Positions 1 through 9,883 of a stretch of 64,000 nucleotides of DNA are shown one piece after another; within the stretch, counting starts at the first letter, position 1; the number at the start of each line of letters is the position of its first letter. The position numbers and the translations under genes were made by a program. Source of the stretch: CAVTWY01 sp963738575 (GTDB taxonomy: Bacteria > Pseudomonadota > Gammaproteobacteria > Burkholderiales > Burkholderiaceae_C); NCBI GenBank assembly GCA_963738575.1, contig CAVTWY010000004.1, positions 682,001 through 746,000 on the forward strand, given 5' to 3'. Under the pieces are notes generated by a model. That model did no database searches and was not told the origin of the DNA. It was given only the letters and a program-made list of their open reading frames with translations.

Positions 1-540
1 GGTGCCCGTCCCGATCATCCACTCCCAACCCGCAATGGGCTCCACGTAGCCCAGTTTGGTTTCGACCTTGCCCGTGCTGGGGCGCGCCCACTCGTATTGA
101 ACGTAGCCACCGCCTGCGCGAGCTTGGGCCAAGAGCTTTTGAATCGGGTACTGGCCTTGACGGTCTTGCAGCGCGAAAAGGTTTTGGCCCTGCAGCTGCG
201 GTTGTCGCGTGTAAGACAAGGCGTTGCCATCAAAGTCAAAAACAAAAAAGTAGCCATCGTGGCTGAACTCCAGGCGCCGCAGGATGGCCAGCGCTTCGGC
301 TTGTGCTTTGGCGTCAGGCATGCCGTCGCGCACCACGTGGGCCACGGCGCTGCGCGCTAGGTTGACAAAGCTTTGAAGCTCGGCTCGGCGTGACGCGAGC
401 AACACGGGCTCGACGGCGGCCAAATGCAGTTCGGCCAGCACTTGAGACCGCTGCGCCACCACCCATGTGGCAGCCGCAGTGGCCAACACCAGGGGCAGCA
501 GCGCGATGAGCACCACCGCCCATCGAAGGCGCATCGTCAT
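1..540 (-). CDS. sCache-domain sensor protein (3' end beyond window)
   Basis: An open frame of exactly 180 codons starts at ATG 540 (or ATG 534) and runs off the window at position 1 without a stop. Residues about 6-28 form a hydrophobic signal anchor. Residues about 35-180 look like a periplasmic single Cache (sCache_2) sensor domain, with a GYFFVFDFDGNALSY strand, a GQN turn, a GGGYVQYEW segment and a closing GWEWMIGTG. In this family the domain binds small organic ligands and feeds a histidine kinase or chemotaxis transducer. The output domain lies outside the window, so which one is unknown. It lies 16 bp downstream of the oxidoreductase on the same strand and may be co-transcribed with it. 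No strong Shine-Dalgarno is visible. Confidence 0.8.
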   Translation of the reverse strand, partial: MTMRLRWAVVLIALLPLVLATAAATWVVAQRSQVLAELHLAAVEPVLLASRRAELQSFVNLARSAVAHVVRDGMPDAKAQAEALAILRRLEFSHDGYFFVFDFDGNALSYTRQPQLQGQNLFALQDRQGQYPIQKLLAQARAGGGYVQYEWARPSTGKVETKLGYVEPIAGWEWMIGTGT

Positions 541-556
541 CACGGCCGCGATGCTT

Positions 557-3500
557 TCAGACGGGGTGCGTTTGGGGCGCGGTTGACGCGGTGGCCGCTT
601 TGGATGCTTGGGCCTTCCACTGGGCCATCAAACCCACCCACTTGGCCCGCGCCGCCACCAAGTGCTTTGCTTTGACGTGCCCGTAGCCTCGAATGTCTTC
701 GGGGATGCGCGCGATGTCAGTGGCCAACGCTATGTTGCTTGCATTGAGTGCAGGCAACAACCCTTGGATGCAGGATTTGTATTCGCCAATCAGAGCCCGC
801 TCGTGCCGCCTCTCTTCAGTTTTCCCAAAAAAGTCGAGCGGTCCCCCGCGCAGGCCCTTCATCTTGGCCAGCACTCCAAATGCTTTGCGAACCCATGGGT
901 TGAAAGGCTGTTTGACAAGCTCGCCCTTGTCGTTGGTCTTGGCCAAACCGGGCGGGGCCAGGTGGTGCACCAGTTTGAAGTCGCCTTCAAACATCGACGC
1001 GATGCGTTCGGTAAAAGCCGTGTCGGTGTGCAGCCGCGCCACTTCGTATTCGTCTTTGTAGGCCATCACCTTGAACAGGTACTTGGCCACGGCGTCGGTC
1101 AGGGGGGTGGCGGTGCCAAGCTTGCTCTCGGCTGCGCGCACGGTGTTGACAAAATCTTGGTAATCGCTGGCGTACGCGGCGTTTTGGTAATCGGTTAGAA
1201 AAGCAACCCGCTTGCTGACCATTTCAGCCAGCGACGGCTTTTTGACAAACTGGATGACTTGCTGCGCCTGAAACAAAGCCTGCACGGCCGCCAGATTGTG
1301 CGCACATTGACGGCCCCACGCAAACGCGGCCTTGTTGTTGTCCACTTGAACGCCGTTTATCTCCATCGCCCGGTGCAGCGCTTGCAGCGACAGGGGGATG
1401 CGGCCTTGCTGCCACGCATACCCCAGCAGCAGCGGGTTGGTGTAGATCGAATTGCCCAGCAACTGGATGGCGGCCTGCTCGGCGTCAAAGGCACCCAACA
1501 GCTCGGCCCCCACGCTGGTTTGCAGGGCCGATTCGCAGTGCCCGCCCGGAAACTGCCAATCGGGGTTGCTGACAAAGCGTGCTGTGGGCGTGCTGTGGGT
1601 GTTGAGCGCAACGTAGGTTTTGCCGCGCTGCATCACGCTCATCGTGTACTTGGAGGCGCCCACGATGCCGTCGCAGGCAATCACCAAGTCGGCTTTGGCG
1701 GTGTCCACCTTGGTGGTGTGGATGGCGCTTTGTTGGTCGGCAATTTGAATGTGGCTCCAGGTGGCGCCGCCTTTTTGCGCCAGCCCACCAGCGTCCTGCG
1801 TGACCACGCCCTTGCCCTCCAAGTGGGCCGCCATGCCCAACAATTGGCCGATGGTGATGACGCCCGTGCCGCCCACACCCGCCACCACGATGCCCCAGGC
1901 TTGTTGGGCCGACGGCAAGACTGGGTGAGGCGGTTCGGCCAGTGCCGCCAGGTCACCTTGGGTTTGCTTCTTGGGCTTTTTGAGCTGCCCCCCTTCGACG
2001 GTGACAAAGCTCGGGCAAAAGCCTTTGACGCACGAGTAATCCTTGTTGCAGGTGTTTTGGTTGATACGCCGCTTGCGACCAAACTCGGTTTCAACAGGCT
2101 CAACCGACAAGCAATTGCTTTGCACCGAGCAGTCGCCGCAGCCTTCGCACACCAACTCGTTGATGACCACGCGCTTTTCGGGGTCAACCATGGTGCCGCG
2201 CTTGCGGCGCCTGCGTTTTTCGGTGGCGCAGGTTTGGTCGTAAATGATGGCGGTCACGCCGGTGATGGCGCGAAGCTGGCGTTGGATGGCATCCAGTTCG
2301 TCGCGGTGATGAACGGTGACACCGGCCTCGAGCGTGGCGCCAGCGTACTTCTCGGGCTCGTCGGTCACGATCACCAACTTGGCGACCCCTTCCGACGTTA
2401 GGCTCTTCATGATTTGAAGCACCGAGTGGCCCTCGGGACGCTCGCCCACTTTTTGGCCGCCCGTCATGGCCACTGCGTCGTTGTAGAGCACCTTGTAAGT
2501 GATGTTCACGCCCGCAGCGATGGACTGCCGGATGGCGAGTGAGCCGCTGTGAAAATAAGTGCCATCACCCAGGTTGGCAAACACGTGTTGGTCGGTGGTG
2601 AAGGGTGCCTGGCCCACCCACGTCACACCTTCGCCACCCATTTGTGTGAAGGTGCTGGTGCTGCGGTCCATCCACACCGACATGTAGTGGCAGCCAATGC
2701 CAGCCACCGCGCGCGAGCCCTCGGGCACCTTGGTGCTGGTGTTGTGCGGACAGCCCGAGCAAAACCAGGCCGGGCGGTCACCCGTGTCGACGGTGAGGGC
2801 CTGCAGCTCACGCTCGCGGCCGTCAATCACGGCCAAGCGTGCTTCCATGCGCCGCGCCACGTCGGGGGGCACGCCCAGCTTGTTCAAGCGTTTGGCGATG
2901 GCTTTGGCGATGATGGCGGGGGTGAGGTCGGCCTTGGCGCGCAGCAGCCAGTTTTCACTTGGGTTGGGTCGGCTCCACTCGCCGCCGGTGGTGTCGTTTT
3001 CGGGCTCGTCAAACTTGCCCAGCACGTTGGGGCGGGTGTCGTGGCGCCAGTTGTACAGCTCTTCTTTCAACTGGTACTCAATGACCTGGCGCTTTTCTTC
3101 CACCACCAAGACCTCTTGCAAGCCTTGCGCAAAGTCACGCGTCAGGGTGGCTTCAAGTGGCCACACCACGTTAACCTTGTGCACCCGAATGCCCAGGGCA
3201 CGGCAGGTGGCTTCGTCCAGCCCCAAGTCGGCAAGCGCCTGCCGCGTGTCGTTGTAGGCTTTGCCGCTGGCGATGATGCCAAAGCGGTCGAAGCCACTTT
3301 CAATCACGTTGTGGTTCAAGCGGTTGGCGCGCACGTAAGCCAGCGCTGCGTACCACTTGTAGTCCATCAAGCGCGCTTCTTGCTCCAGCGGCTGGTCGGG
3401 CCAGCGGATGTGCAAGCCGCCGGGGGGCATCTCAAAGTCTTCGGGCATCACGATGCGCACGCGATCGGGGTCAACCTCCACCGAGGCGGACGACTCCACC

Positions 3501-4147
3501 ACCTCTTGAATCGTCTTCATGCCGCTCCACACGCCCGAAAAGCGGCTCATGGCCAAGGCATGCAGGCCCATGTCGAGAATGTCTTGCACGTGGGACGGGA
3601 AGAACACGGGCAGCCCGCAGGCCTTGAAGATGTGGTCGCTCTGGTGTGGCGCGGTGGAGCTCTTGCTCACGTGGTCGTCACCCGCAATGGCGATCACGCC
3701 ACCGTGCTTGGCGGTGCCGGCCATGTTGGCGTGTTTGAAGACGTCGGAGCAACGGTCAACCCCCGGTCCCTTGCCGTACCAAATGCCAAACACGCCGTCG
3801 TACTTGCGCGACTGGGGGTACAAATCAAGTTGCTGGGTGCCCCAAACGGCAGTGGCCCCCAATTCTTCGTTCACCCCGGGCTGAAACACGATGTGATTGG
3901 CGGCCAGGTGTTTTTTGGCGGCCCACAGGGCTTGGTCGTAGCCTCCCAGGGGCGACCCTCGGTATCCGCTGATAAACCCGGCGGTGTTGAGCCCAGCGCG
4001 CGCGTCGCGCACACGCTGCAGCATCGGTAAACGCACCAAGGCTTGCACGCCGCTCATGAAGGCCCGGCCTTGGTCAAGCGTGTATTTGTCGTCGAGCGTG
4101 GCCTTTTCCAGGGCCAAGCGGATCGCGTCGGGCAGTGGGGCGTTCAT
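557..4147 (-). CDS. Fused indolepyruvate ferredoxin oxidoreductase (IorA-IorB type)
   Basis: This 1196-residue cytoplasmic enzyme should oxidatively decarboxylate aryl-pyruvates (indolepyruvate, phenylpyruvate) to acyl-CoA with ferredoxin as acceptor. The N-terminal 2-oxoacid oxidoreductase region opens with FISGYRGSPLGGYD. A thiamine-diphosphate motif beginning GDGTYFHSG lies near residue 527. Around residues 666-715 are ferredoxin-like cysteines (CEGCGDC and a second CNKDYSC/GFCPSF cluster) for [4Fe-4S] centres. The gamma-type domain begins near residue 750 with GVGGTGVITIGQLLG. The length fits the single-chain fusion common in proteobacteria. I chose ATG 4147 because GGAGA lies about 8 nt upstream; the frame extends to 4270 without a better start. 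It diverges from the diguanylate cyclase. Confidence 0.93.
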   Translation of the reverse strand: MNAPLPDAIRLALEKATLDDKYTLDQGRAFMSGVQALVRLPMLQRVRDARAGLNTAGFISGYRGSPLGGYDQALWAAKKHLAANHIVFQPGVNEELGATAVWGTQQLDLYPQSRKYDGVFGIWYGKGPGVDRCSDVFKHANMAGTAKHGGVIAIAGDDHVSKSSTAPHQSDHIFKACGLPVFFPSHVQDILDMGLHALAMSRFSGVWSGMKTIQEVVESSASVEVDPDRVRIVMPEDFEMPPGGLHIRWPDQPLEQEARLMDYKWYAALAYVRANRLNHNVIESGFDRFGIIASGKAYNDTRQALADLGLDEATCRALGIRVHKVNVVWPLEATLTRDFAQGLQEVLVVEEKRQVIEYQLKEELYNWRHDTRPNVLGKFDEPENDTTGGEWSRPNPSENWLLRAKADLTPAIIAKAIAKRLNKLGVPPDVARRMEARLAVIDGRERELQALTVDTGDRPAWFCSGCPHNTSTKVPEGSRAVAGIGCHYMSVWMDRSTSTFTQMGGEGVTWVGQAPFTTDQHVFANLGDGTYFHSGSLAIRQSIAAGVNITYKVLYNDAVAMTGGQKVGERPEGHSVLQIMKSLTSEGVAKLVIVTDEPEKYAGATLEAGVTVHHRDELDAIQRQLRAITGVTAIIYDQTCATEKRRRRKRGTMVDPEKRVVINELVCEGCGDCSVQSNCLSVEPVETEFGRKRRINQNTCNKDYSCVKGFCPSFVTVEGGQLKKPKKQTQGDLAALAEPPHPVLPSAQQAWGIVVAGVGGTGVITIGQLLGMAAHLEGKGVVTQDAGGLAQKGGATWSHIQIADQQSAIHTTKVDTAKADLVIACDGIVGASKYTMSVMQRGKTYVALNTHSTPTARFVSNPDWQFPGGHCESALQTSVGAELLGAFDAEQAAIQLLGNSIYTNPLLLGYAWQQGRIPLSLQALHRAMEINGVQVDNNKAAFAWGRQCAHNLAAVQALFQAQQVIQFVKKPSLAEMVSKRVAFLTDYQNAAYASDYQDFVNTVRAAESKLGTATPLTDAVAKYLFKVMAYKDEYEVARLHTDTAFTERIASMFEGDFKLVHHLAPPGLAKTNDKGELVKQPFNPWVRKAFGVLAKMKGLRGGPLDFFGKTEERRHERALIGEYKSCIQGLLPALNASNIALATDIARIPEDIRGYGHVKAKHLVAARAKWVGLMAQWKAQASKAATASTAPQTHPV

Positions 4148-4304
4148 CGTCTCATGTCTCCGTGGTGGGATGAATGGGTGCCGCGACAACTTGTGGCTGG
4201 CGGGCGCCGTGCCTGCGAGTGTAGGCCGATACCCGCAACTGGGACCCATCAACCGCCCTGTTCGTCGCATGGCCCCCCCAACCCATCATTTCTAATGCCG
4301 GAGT

Positions 4305-5444
4305 ATGTTGGAGTCATCACGCCGTCCGCCTGCGCACACTGCTTCTGTTGTTGCAGTGGCTGCTGCGCGTGGGGCCGAGCATTTGTTAACCCGCGACCCG
4401 CATCGGCGCATTCACTTGATGCAAACGGGCTTGGCCTTGCTGCTAACGGCCTATTGCGCCGTACTGGCACTTTATGTGGCCCACCTGGCGGGAACGCCCA
4501 TGCCGCTGGCTTACACATGGGCAACCTGCACCATGGTGGGCATTGCTGCGGTGTTTGTGTCCATCCGCGCCGGCTGGACACAAGGCTTGGCCGACCCTTC
4601 GCTGACAACGCTGCAGCTTTCCTTCACTGTCACCAGTGCGGCCATCCTGTACGCCTTGATTGGGCCGTTGCGGGCTGCTACGTTTCCTGCGCTGGTCATC
4701 ACGTTGGTGTTTGGCATGTTCACACTGGCCCCACGCGTGTTGATGGGCATTGCGGCTTACACCTTGGCGCTGTTTGGTGCAGTGATGCTGTTCAAGTCTC
4801 AGCAAGACCCTGCTGTGTACCCGCCGTCGGTGGAGCTTGCCTATTTTTTGGTGCTGGCCGCGTTGGTGCCGATGGTGCCCGTGTTGACGGCTCGCCATGC
4901 CGGCATATCCAACCGGTACCAGCAGCAACAAAATGACATGGCGCGGGTGCGTGAACAGGCGTCACGTGACGAGCTAACCGGTTTGATGAACCGCCGCCAA
5001 ATGACGTTGATATTGCAGCGCGCGCAAACCCGGCGTACGCGCAGTGGGCGGCCATATTGTTTGGCGGTGCTTGACTTGGACTTCTTCAAGCGCGTCAACG
5101 ACCAGCATGGCCATGCAGCTGGCGACGAGGTGTTGCGCCATTTTGCCGAAGTGGCGATGGCCGTGGTACGTGACAAAGACACCGTATGCCGGTGGGGCGG
5201 TGAGGAGTTTGTGATTTTGTTGAACGACACCAAGTTGGAAGCCGCCAAAGTGGGTGTCGAGCGCATTCGCGAGCAGGTGGCAGCGTCCAAGGTCCGCGTG
5301 GGCGCGGACCACTTGAGCATCACCTTGTCAGCGGGCATTGCCGAGCCGCTGGACGGAGAATCGTTTGAGCGTGCCTTGTCACGCGCTGACGATGCGCTCT
5401 ATGTCGCCAAAGCGCGCGGCCGCAATCAAGTGGTGACGGCTTGA
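4305..5444 (+). CDS. Membrane-bound diguanylate cyclase (GGDEF)
   Basis: A 379-residue protein that should synthesise cyclic di-GMP from two GTP. Residues about 35-200 contain roughly six hydrophobic segments, a membrane sensor module with no recognised name. A short charged linker (RYQQQQNDMARVREQ) follows, then a GGDEF domain from about residue 215. It has the DELTGLMNRR entry motif, the active-site loop RWGGEEF near residue 297 and an RDKD five residues before GGEEF, matching the RxxD inhibitory site. It is therefore predicted to be catalytically active and product-inhibited. There is no EAL partner domain. The start is uncertain; shorter N-termini are possible. Confidence 0.9.
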   Translation: MLESSRRPPAHTASVVAVAAARGAEHLLTRDPHRRIHLMQTGLALLLTAYCAVLALYVAHLAGTPMPLAYTWATCTMVGIAAVFVSIRAGWTQGLADPSLTTLQLSFTVTSAAILYALIGPLRAATFPALVITLVFGMFTLAPRVLMGIAAYTLALFGAVMLFKSQQDPAVYPPSVELAYFLVLAALVPMVPVLTARHAGISNRYQQQQNDMARVREQASRDELTGLMNRRQMTLILQRAQTRRTRSGRPYCLAVLDLDFFKRVNDQHGHAAGDEVLRHFAEVAMAVVRDKDTVCRWGGEEFVILLNDTKLEAAKVGVERIREQVAASKVRVGADHLSITLSAGIAEPLDGESFERALSRADDALYVAKARGRNQVVTA

Positions 5445-5594
5445 GGGCGGGATTTTAAAAAATCACCAGGTTGCGCATGGCCGAGCCGCAGGCGCCGGGG
5501 TTCCGCATTACAGTGTGATCTTGGGTAGCAACAGGGGCACTGTTTTTGTCGCCTGCAACGCTGCCACAGAACAAATTCTGGGAACCCACTTCGC

Positions 5595-6596
5595 ATGCTC
5601 ACCAAACGAACCAATCTCTCAACCCGACGCAACGTGCTCGCCGCCGCTGGCGCCGCCTGCCTTCTGGGCACGGCTGGACGCGGATTTGCCGCTGGCAACA
5701 TCGCTGGAGGGAAACCCATCACGTTGCTGGTCAGCTACCCCGCAGGGGGCGGCGCCGACGTGATGGCGCGGTTGCTTGCGCCGCGCCTCTCCGAAGCCCT
5801 GGGCCAGACGGTGGTGGTGGAAAACAAGCCCGGCGCCAGTGGCACGTTGGCCGCTGCGCAGGTCGCGCGTGCCACCGCCGATGGTTCAACGTTGTTGTTG
5901 GACGCGTCGTCGTTTGCGGTCAACCCGTCGCTGTTTGACAAGCTGCCCTACGACAGCGCAACGGCTTTCTCACCGCTGGCGGTGCTGGCCAGGTTCCCCA
6001 ACGTGTTGGTCTGCACCGCGAGCTTCGAGGCCAAAACGTTGGCCGATGTGTTGCGCCTGGCGCGCGAGAAGCCCGGTAAATTGGCCTACGCTTCGTCGGG
6101 CAACGGTTCGGCCCAACACCTGGCGGGGGCTTTGTTTGAAGCCATGGCCAAGGTGCAAATGACACACGTCCCCTACCGCGGTGGCGGCCCCGCGCTCAAC
6201 GACGTGATCGGTGGGCAAGTGCCCCTGTTCTTTGCCAACGTGGCGTCGTCGTTGGGGCACATCCAATCCGGCCGCCTGCGTGCGTTGGCGGTCACATCTG
6301 CCTTGCGCTCTCGCGTGCTGCCCGATTCGCCCTCGATGGAGGAGGCGGGCCTCAAAGGTTACGAGGTGCTGGAGTGGAACCCGGTGCTGGCACCTGCAGG
6401 CCTGCCTGCGCCGGTGCGTGCCACGCTGGCTGCCGCCATCCGCAAAGCCATGGCCGACCCCGAAGTGCTTGCCCGCGTGCGGGCGCTGGGCGGTGAGGTG
6501 TTTTCGGGCAACGAGTCTGACGCGGCGGTGTACCTGAAAGGGCAGCAAGCCCTCTGGGCTCGCGTCGTCCGCGAGCGGCGCATCACGCGAGAGTAG
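5595..6596 (+). CDS. Bug-family (TctC) periplasmic substrate-binding protein
   Basis: A 333-residue extracytoplasmic receptor of the tripartite tricarboxylate transporter class (PF03401). The N-terminus has a twin-arginine-like signal (TRRNVLAAAGAAC) ending near AAGN. The family hallmarks are visible: LVSYPAGGGADVMARL, VVVENKPGASGT and HVPYRGGGPALNDVIGGQVPL. Such receptors bind carboxylates or aromatic acids and often have no linked membrane components in Burkholderiales; none is linked here. The stop is 27 bp before the amidohydrolase start, so the two probably form an uptake-plus-hydrolysis operon. The ligand cannot be read from the sequence. Confidence 0.92.
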   Translation: MLTKRTNLSTRRNVLAAAGAACLLGTAGRGFAAGNIAGGKPITLLVSYPAGGGADVMARLLAPRLSEALGQTVVVENKPGASGTLAAAQVARATADGSTLLLDASSFAVNPSLFDKLPYDSATAFSPLAVLARFPNVLVCTASFEAKTLADVLRLAREKPGKLAYASSGNGSAQHLAGALFEAMAKVQMTHVPYRGGGPALNDVIGGQVPLFFANVASSLGHIQSGRLRALAVTSALRSRVLPDSPSMEEAGLKGYEVLEWNPVLAPAGLPAPVRATLAAAIRKAMADPEVLARVRALGGEVFSGNESDAAVYLKGQQALWARVVRERRITRE

Positions 6597-6623
6597 GCGC
6601 GAGTGATTGACGTGGAGCGTGCC

Positions 6624-7445
6624 ATGGGTTGGGACTGCCACGTTCATGTTTTTGATGAGGCAGCGCCCGTTCTGGGTGGGCACTACCGCCCGGCACACCA
6701 TCCGCTGGACGCCATCGAACAGATTGCGGCCCAACACGGCGTGGGCCACTTGGTGTTGGTGCAGCCCAGCGTTTATGGCCGGGACAACACGGTGATGTTG
6801 CGTGCGCTCGAGGCCAGCGCGGGGCGACATCGTGGCGTTGCGGTGATCGACGCGTCGATCACCGACAGCGAGTTGGACCGGATGCACGCCGCGGGGGTGC
6901 GAGGCATCCGCTTCAACCTGGTGTCGCCCGCCGGCCGCGCTATCGACCCAGAGTCTGAGTTGCAAGCATTGGCGCCACGGCTGCGTGATCGCGGTTGGCA
7001 TGTGCAGTGGTACGTTCACGCCCACGCATTGCCACCATTGGTGCGCTTGCAGGCGGATAGTGGCTTGCCTTTTGTGCTCGATCATCTGGGCGGGTTGCGG
7101 GCTGATCTGGCCGACGACGATGCCGCGTGGGATGCTGCCAAGGCGCTGGCTGAGGGGGGCGCCTCGGTCAAACTGTCAGGCTGGTACCGCTTGGGTGCCG
7201 AGGCACCATACGATGTCTTACACACCGTCATTGGCCGGGTTAGCGATTTGTTTGCGCAGCGCGTCGTGTGGGGCTCCGATTGGCCGCACACGGGTTTGGC
7301 GACGGCTCAATGCCCCACCTATGAATCAACGCTGGTGCCGCTGCGCGCGGCGCTGAGTGCTGCCACGGCGCAATCTGTTGTGTGCCAACACGCCCAGGCG
7401 CTCTACGTCGCCAGTGCACGGCGCAACAAGCCGCTCCATTTGTAA
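6624..7445 (+). CDS. Amidohydrolase, 2-pyrone-4,6-dicarboxylate hydrolase (LigI)-like
   Basis: A 273-residue metal-dependent hydrolase of the amidohydrolase_2 type. The N-terminal HxH motif (CHVHVFD) lies at about residues 5-11, LDHLGG near residue 157 and GSDWPHTG near residue 220. This pattern resembles LigI-like lactonases that open 2-pyrone-4,6-dicarboxylate. Activity on another lactone or amide is equally possible. I chose ATG 6624 because GGAG sits 6 nt upstream and family members begin just before the HxH; an in-frame GTG at 6603 would add seven residues. It directly follows the Bug receptor. Confidence 0.83.
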   Translation: MGWDCHVHVFDEAAPVLGGHYRPAHHPLDAIEQIAAQHGVGHLVLVQPSVYGRDNTVMLRALEASAGRHRGVAVIDASITDSELDRMHAAGVRGIRFNLVSPAGRAIDPESELQALAPRLRDRGWHVQWYVHAHALPPLVRLQADSGLPFVLDHLGGLRADLADDDAAWDAAKALAEGGASVKLSGWYRLGAEAPYDVLHTVIGRVSDLFAQRVVWGSDWPHTGLATAQCPTYESTLVPLRAALSAATAQSVVCQHAQALYVASARRNKPLHL

Positions 7446-7672
7446 GCACTTCGCCCCTCGATCCCGCCCGTGACAAACGTCACGAATGGCGACTTCGAGC
7501 CCGCAGAACGTGACCCCGTTACCAGGGGGGGTGTGCAACTGAGCATTACGCACGCGTCAGACATCACGCGCCAAATTGCGCCCCCTACCCAGGCCGGAAA
7601 CAAATTGAGATGATTCGTTCATCGAGTGGTTTCCATAGAGCCACCACAACAGATAATCGTTAGGGAATGATC

Positions 7673-9883
7673 ATGAACAAGCTACTTCAAGACCCAATCG
7701 GATCGTTGCTTCGGTGGCCCCTGAGTGGTGCAGTTGTCACTGCGGTGCTTGTGCTGACGGCGGCATCACCCGCCATGGCGGCCAAGCCGGCAGCCAAGTC
7801 CACTGCAACGGTTGCCAGGGTGGCTCTCGCAGCGCCGTCCCCGCTCGACAAGCTTTCGATGGAGCTGCGACCCCTCGCATCGTCGCCGTTGGCCGTGCCC
7901 GCCGACGCGACCTGGGCCAAGACGGTCAACGGACAAGTCTTGGTCAAGGCCTTGATTGTCAGCACGGGCACGGACGCCGATCTGGTCTCGCTTCGCGCCG
8001 ACGTGTTGGCACGAGGAGGCTCGGTGTTTTACAACTACATCGCAGTGCGTGCGTTGTCGGTGATGGTGCCAACGACGGCGTTGAGCCCGTTGGTCAACCG
8101 CAGTGACGTGTTGGCGATAGCGCCCAATCGCGCCACCCAGCGGCAGGCGAGCCTGATGCAAATGGCCAGCGGCGCCGGCGACGCCCTGCCAGGTGCCGGA
8201 ACTGCCTCGGCCCTAGATGGCCGCGGTGTTGGCATTGCCGTGCTCGACTCGGGCATCGACTTTCGCCACCGTAACCTGATGGGCGCTGACGGCAAGACGC
8301 GGGTGCGTGCAGCCGTGGACTTTGTGGCCATGGGTCAGTCGACGTTTTTGAATGGTGGTTGGACAGCAGGCCGCGATCACAGCCAATTCATCAAATCGCT
8401 GACAGCCGCGTCGCTCACCTGGACCGGTAGCACCCCCCAAACGCTCTACACAAAGACGCCCGACGCCTACGGCCATGGCACCGCGGTGGCCGCTGTGGCG
8501 GCTGGCGCTGGCAGCTACCAGACGCCGGACTCCAGTGGCATTGCCCACGGGGCCAACCTCTACGACGTGCGCGTGCTCAATGAACAAGGCGTTGGCAACA
8601 TGGCCGACGTGTTGGCAGGCATCGACTGGGTGATTCAACGCTCGCGCCTGGCCAACATCCGCGTGATGAACCTGAGCTTGGGGGCTGATTCGACGGATTC
8701 GTTCTTGGTCGACCCTTTGGCGCGTGCCGCGCGCAGCGCCGTGGCTGCCGGCATCGTGGTGGTGGCTTCGGCTGGCAACGTGGGCAGGGACGCCAAAGGT
8801 CGCGAAGTTTACGGCGCGATCTCCTCTCCAGGCCATGAGCCGTCGGTGATCACTGTGGGTGCCAACAACGTGTTGGGTACCGCCGCACGCACCGATGACG
8901 TGATGACGACGTACAGCTCGCGCGGCCCCACCCGCGGCAGCTTTGTGTTCCCCAGTGGTCAACGCTGGACTGACAACCTTATCAAACCAGACTTGGTGGC
9001 GTCGGGCAACCGGGTCATCACGGCGTCGGCTGCTGATTCAAGTGGAACCGCTGAAGGCCTGAACATCTTGGCACGCACCTACCCCATCCTGACGCAGGTG
9101 AGCGGTGCCACGCAGGCGACGGGGCAAGCGCTGATGATGCTCAGCGGCACCTCGGTGGCTGCCCCTGCCGTGGCTGGCGCTGCGGCGGTGCTGTTGCAAG
9201 CCAACCCCGGGTTGACGCCGCCCCTGATCAAGGCCATCTTGCAATACACCGCCACGCCGATGGCAAGCGCCAGTTTGCTGCAACAAGGCACGGGGCTACT
9301 CAACGTTGAAGGCGCTGTGCGCTTGGCCCGGGCGTTGCGTGCAGACATTGCCCCAGCGTTGGCTGCGGGCACGCTCAAGCCGGGTGATCGTCTGCTGGCC
9401 AGCGGCATGGTCATGCCCTTGACGGTGTCGATGATCAACGGCCAATCGGTGGCGTGGAGCCGGGTGGTGTTGGTGGGCGGCACGCACCTGGTGCGCGGCG
9501 ACGCTTTGTTCACCAGCTTCCAGCCCATTTGGGACCCCGCGCTGACATGGGCTCGCCACTATGCACTGCGCAGCACGGTTAGCTACTTGCCGGCCAACGA
9601 CCGCTTGGCGGCCAACATGGTTCCGAGTGCCATCGTCGAGCGCAACGCCGACGCGCAACCCCTGCTGACGCCGGGCGTTCGGTTGCTGGACGGTGTGGCA
9701 CTGTCTACTACACAAGGTGCACTGGCGCTGGTAACGCCGCTGACCACCTTGATTGCACGCGCCGACTCCGGCATCGGGTACACGCTGTCCCTGGGTTTTG
9801 CGTTTGGTGACAGTGCGATCAAGGCCGACGGTTTTACGCTCAGTCAAGGCTTCATCCTGAACGAGGGCTTCATCCTTGAATGA
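7673..9883 (+). CDS. Secreted subtilisin-like S8 serine protease ending in a frameshifted repeat tract
   Basis: A 736-residue exported protease. A Sec signal peptide (residues about 10-38, cut after AMA) is followed by a prodomain-like region, then the peptidase S8 domain. The catalytic triad is visible: Asp near 191 in AVLDSGIDFRHRN, His near 267 in YGHGTAVAAVAAG and Ser near 493 in LSGTSVAAPAVAGAAA. The oxyanion Asn is near 368 (ASAGNVG). The C-terminus enters hexapeptide repeats (GFTLSQ, GFILNE, GFILE) and stops at a TGA created by one extra base in the third unit. The repeats continue in the next frame to 10079. ATG 7673 has AGGGA 6 nt upstream and is preferred to ATG 7667. Confidence 0.92.
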   Translation: MNKLLQDPIGSLLRWPLSGAVVTAVLVLTAASPAMAAKPAAKSTATVARVALAAPSPLDKLSMELRPLASSPLAVPADATWAKTVNGQVLVKALIVSTGTDADLVSLRADVLARGGSVFYNYIAVRALSVMVPTTALSPLVNRSDVLAIAPNRATQRQASLMQMASGAGDALPGAGTASALDGRGVGIAVLDSGIDFRHRNLMGADGKTRVRAAVDFVAMGQSTFLNGGWTAGRDHSQFIKSLTAASLTWTGSTPQTLYTKTPDAYGHGTAVAAVAAGAGSYQTPDSSGIAHGANLYDVRVLNEQGVGNMADVLAGIDWVIQRSRLANIRVMNLSLGADSTDSFLVDPLARAARSAVAAGIVVVASAGNVGRDAKGREVYGAISSPGHEPSVITVGANNVLGTAARTDDVMTTYSSRGPTRGSFVFPSGQRWTDNLIKPDLVASGNRVITASAADSSGTAEGLNILARTYPILTQVSGATQATGQALMMLSGTSVAAPAVAGAAAVLLQANPGLTPPLIKAILQYTATPMASASLLQQGTGLLNVEGAVRLARALRADIAPALAAGTLKPGDRLLASGMVMPLTVSMINGQSVAWSRVVLVGGTHLVRGDALFTSFQPIWDPALTWARHYALRSTVSYLPANDRLAANMVPSAIVERNADAQPLLTPGVRLLDGVALSTTQGALALVTPLTTLIARADSGIGYTLSLGFAFGDSAIKADGFTLSQGFILNEGFILE

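Noticed and set aside
1259..4030. Long plus-strand open frames (up to about 490 codons) opposite the indolepyruvate oxidoreductase
   Set aside because: They lack domain features, are rich in His/Arg/Gly/Gln typical of antisense GC-rich DNA, and lie wholly within a clearly recognised gene.
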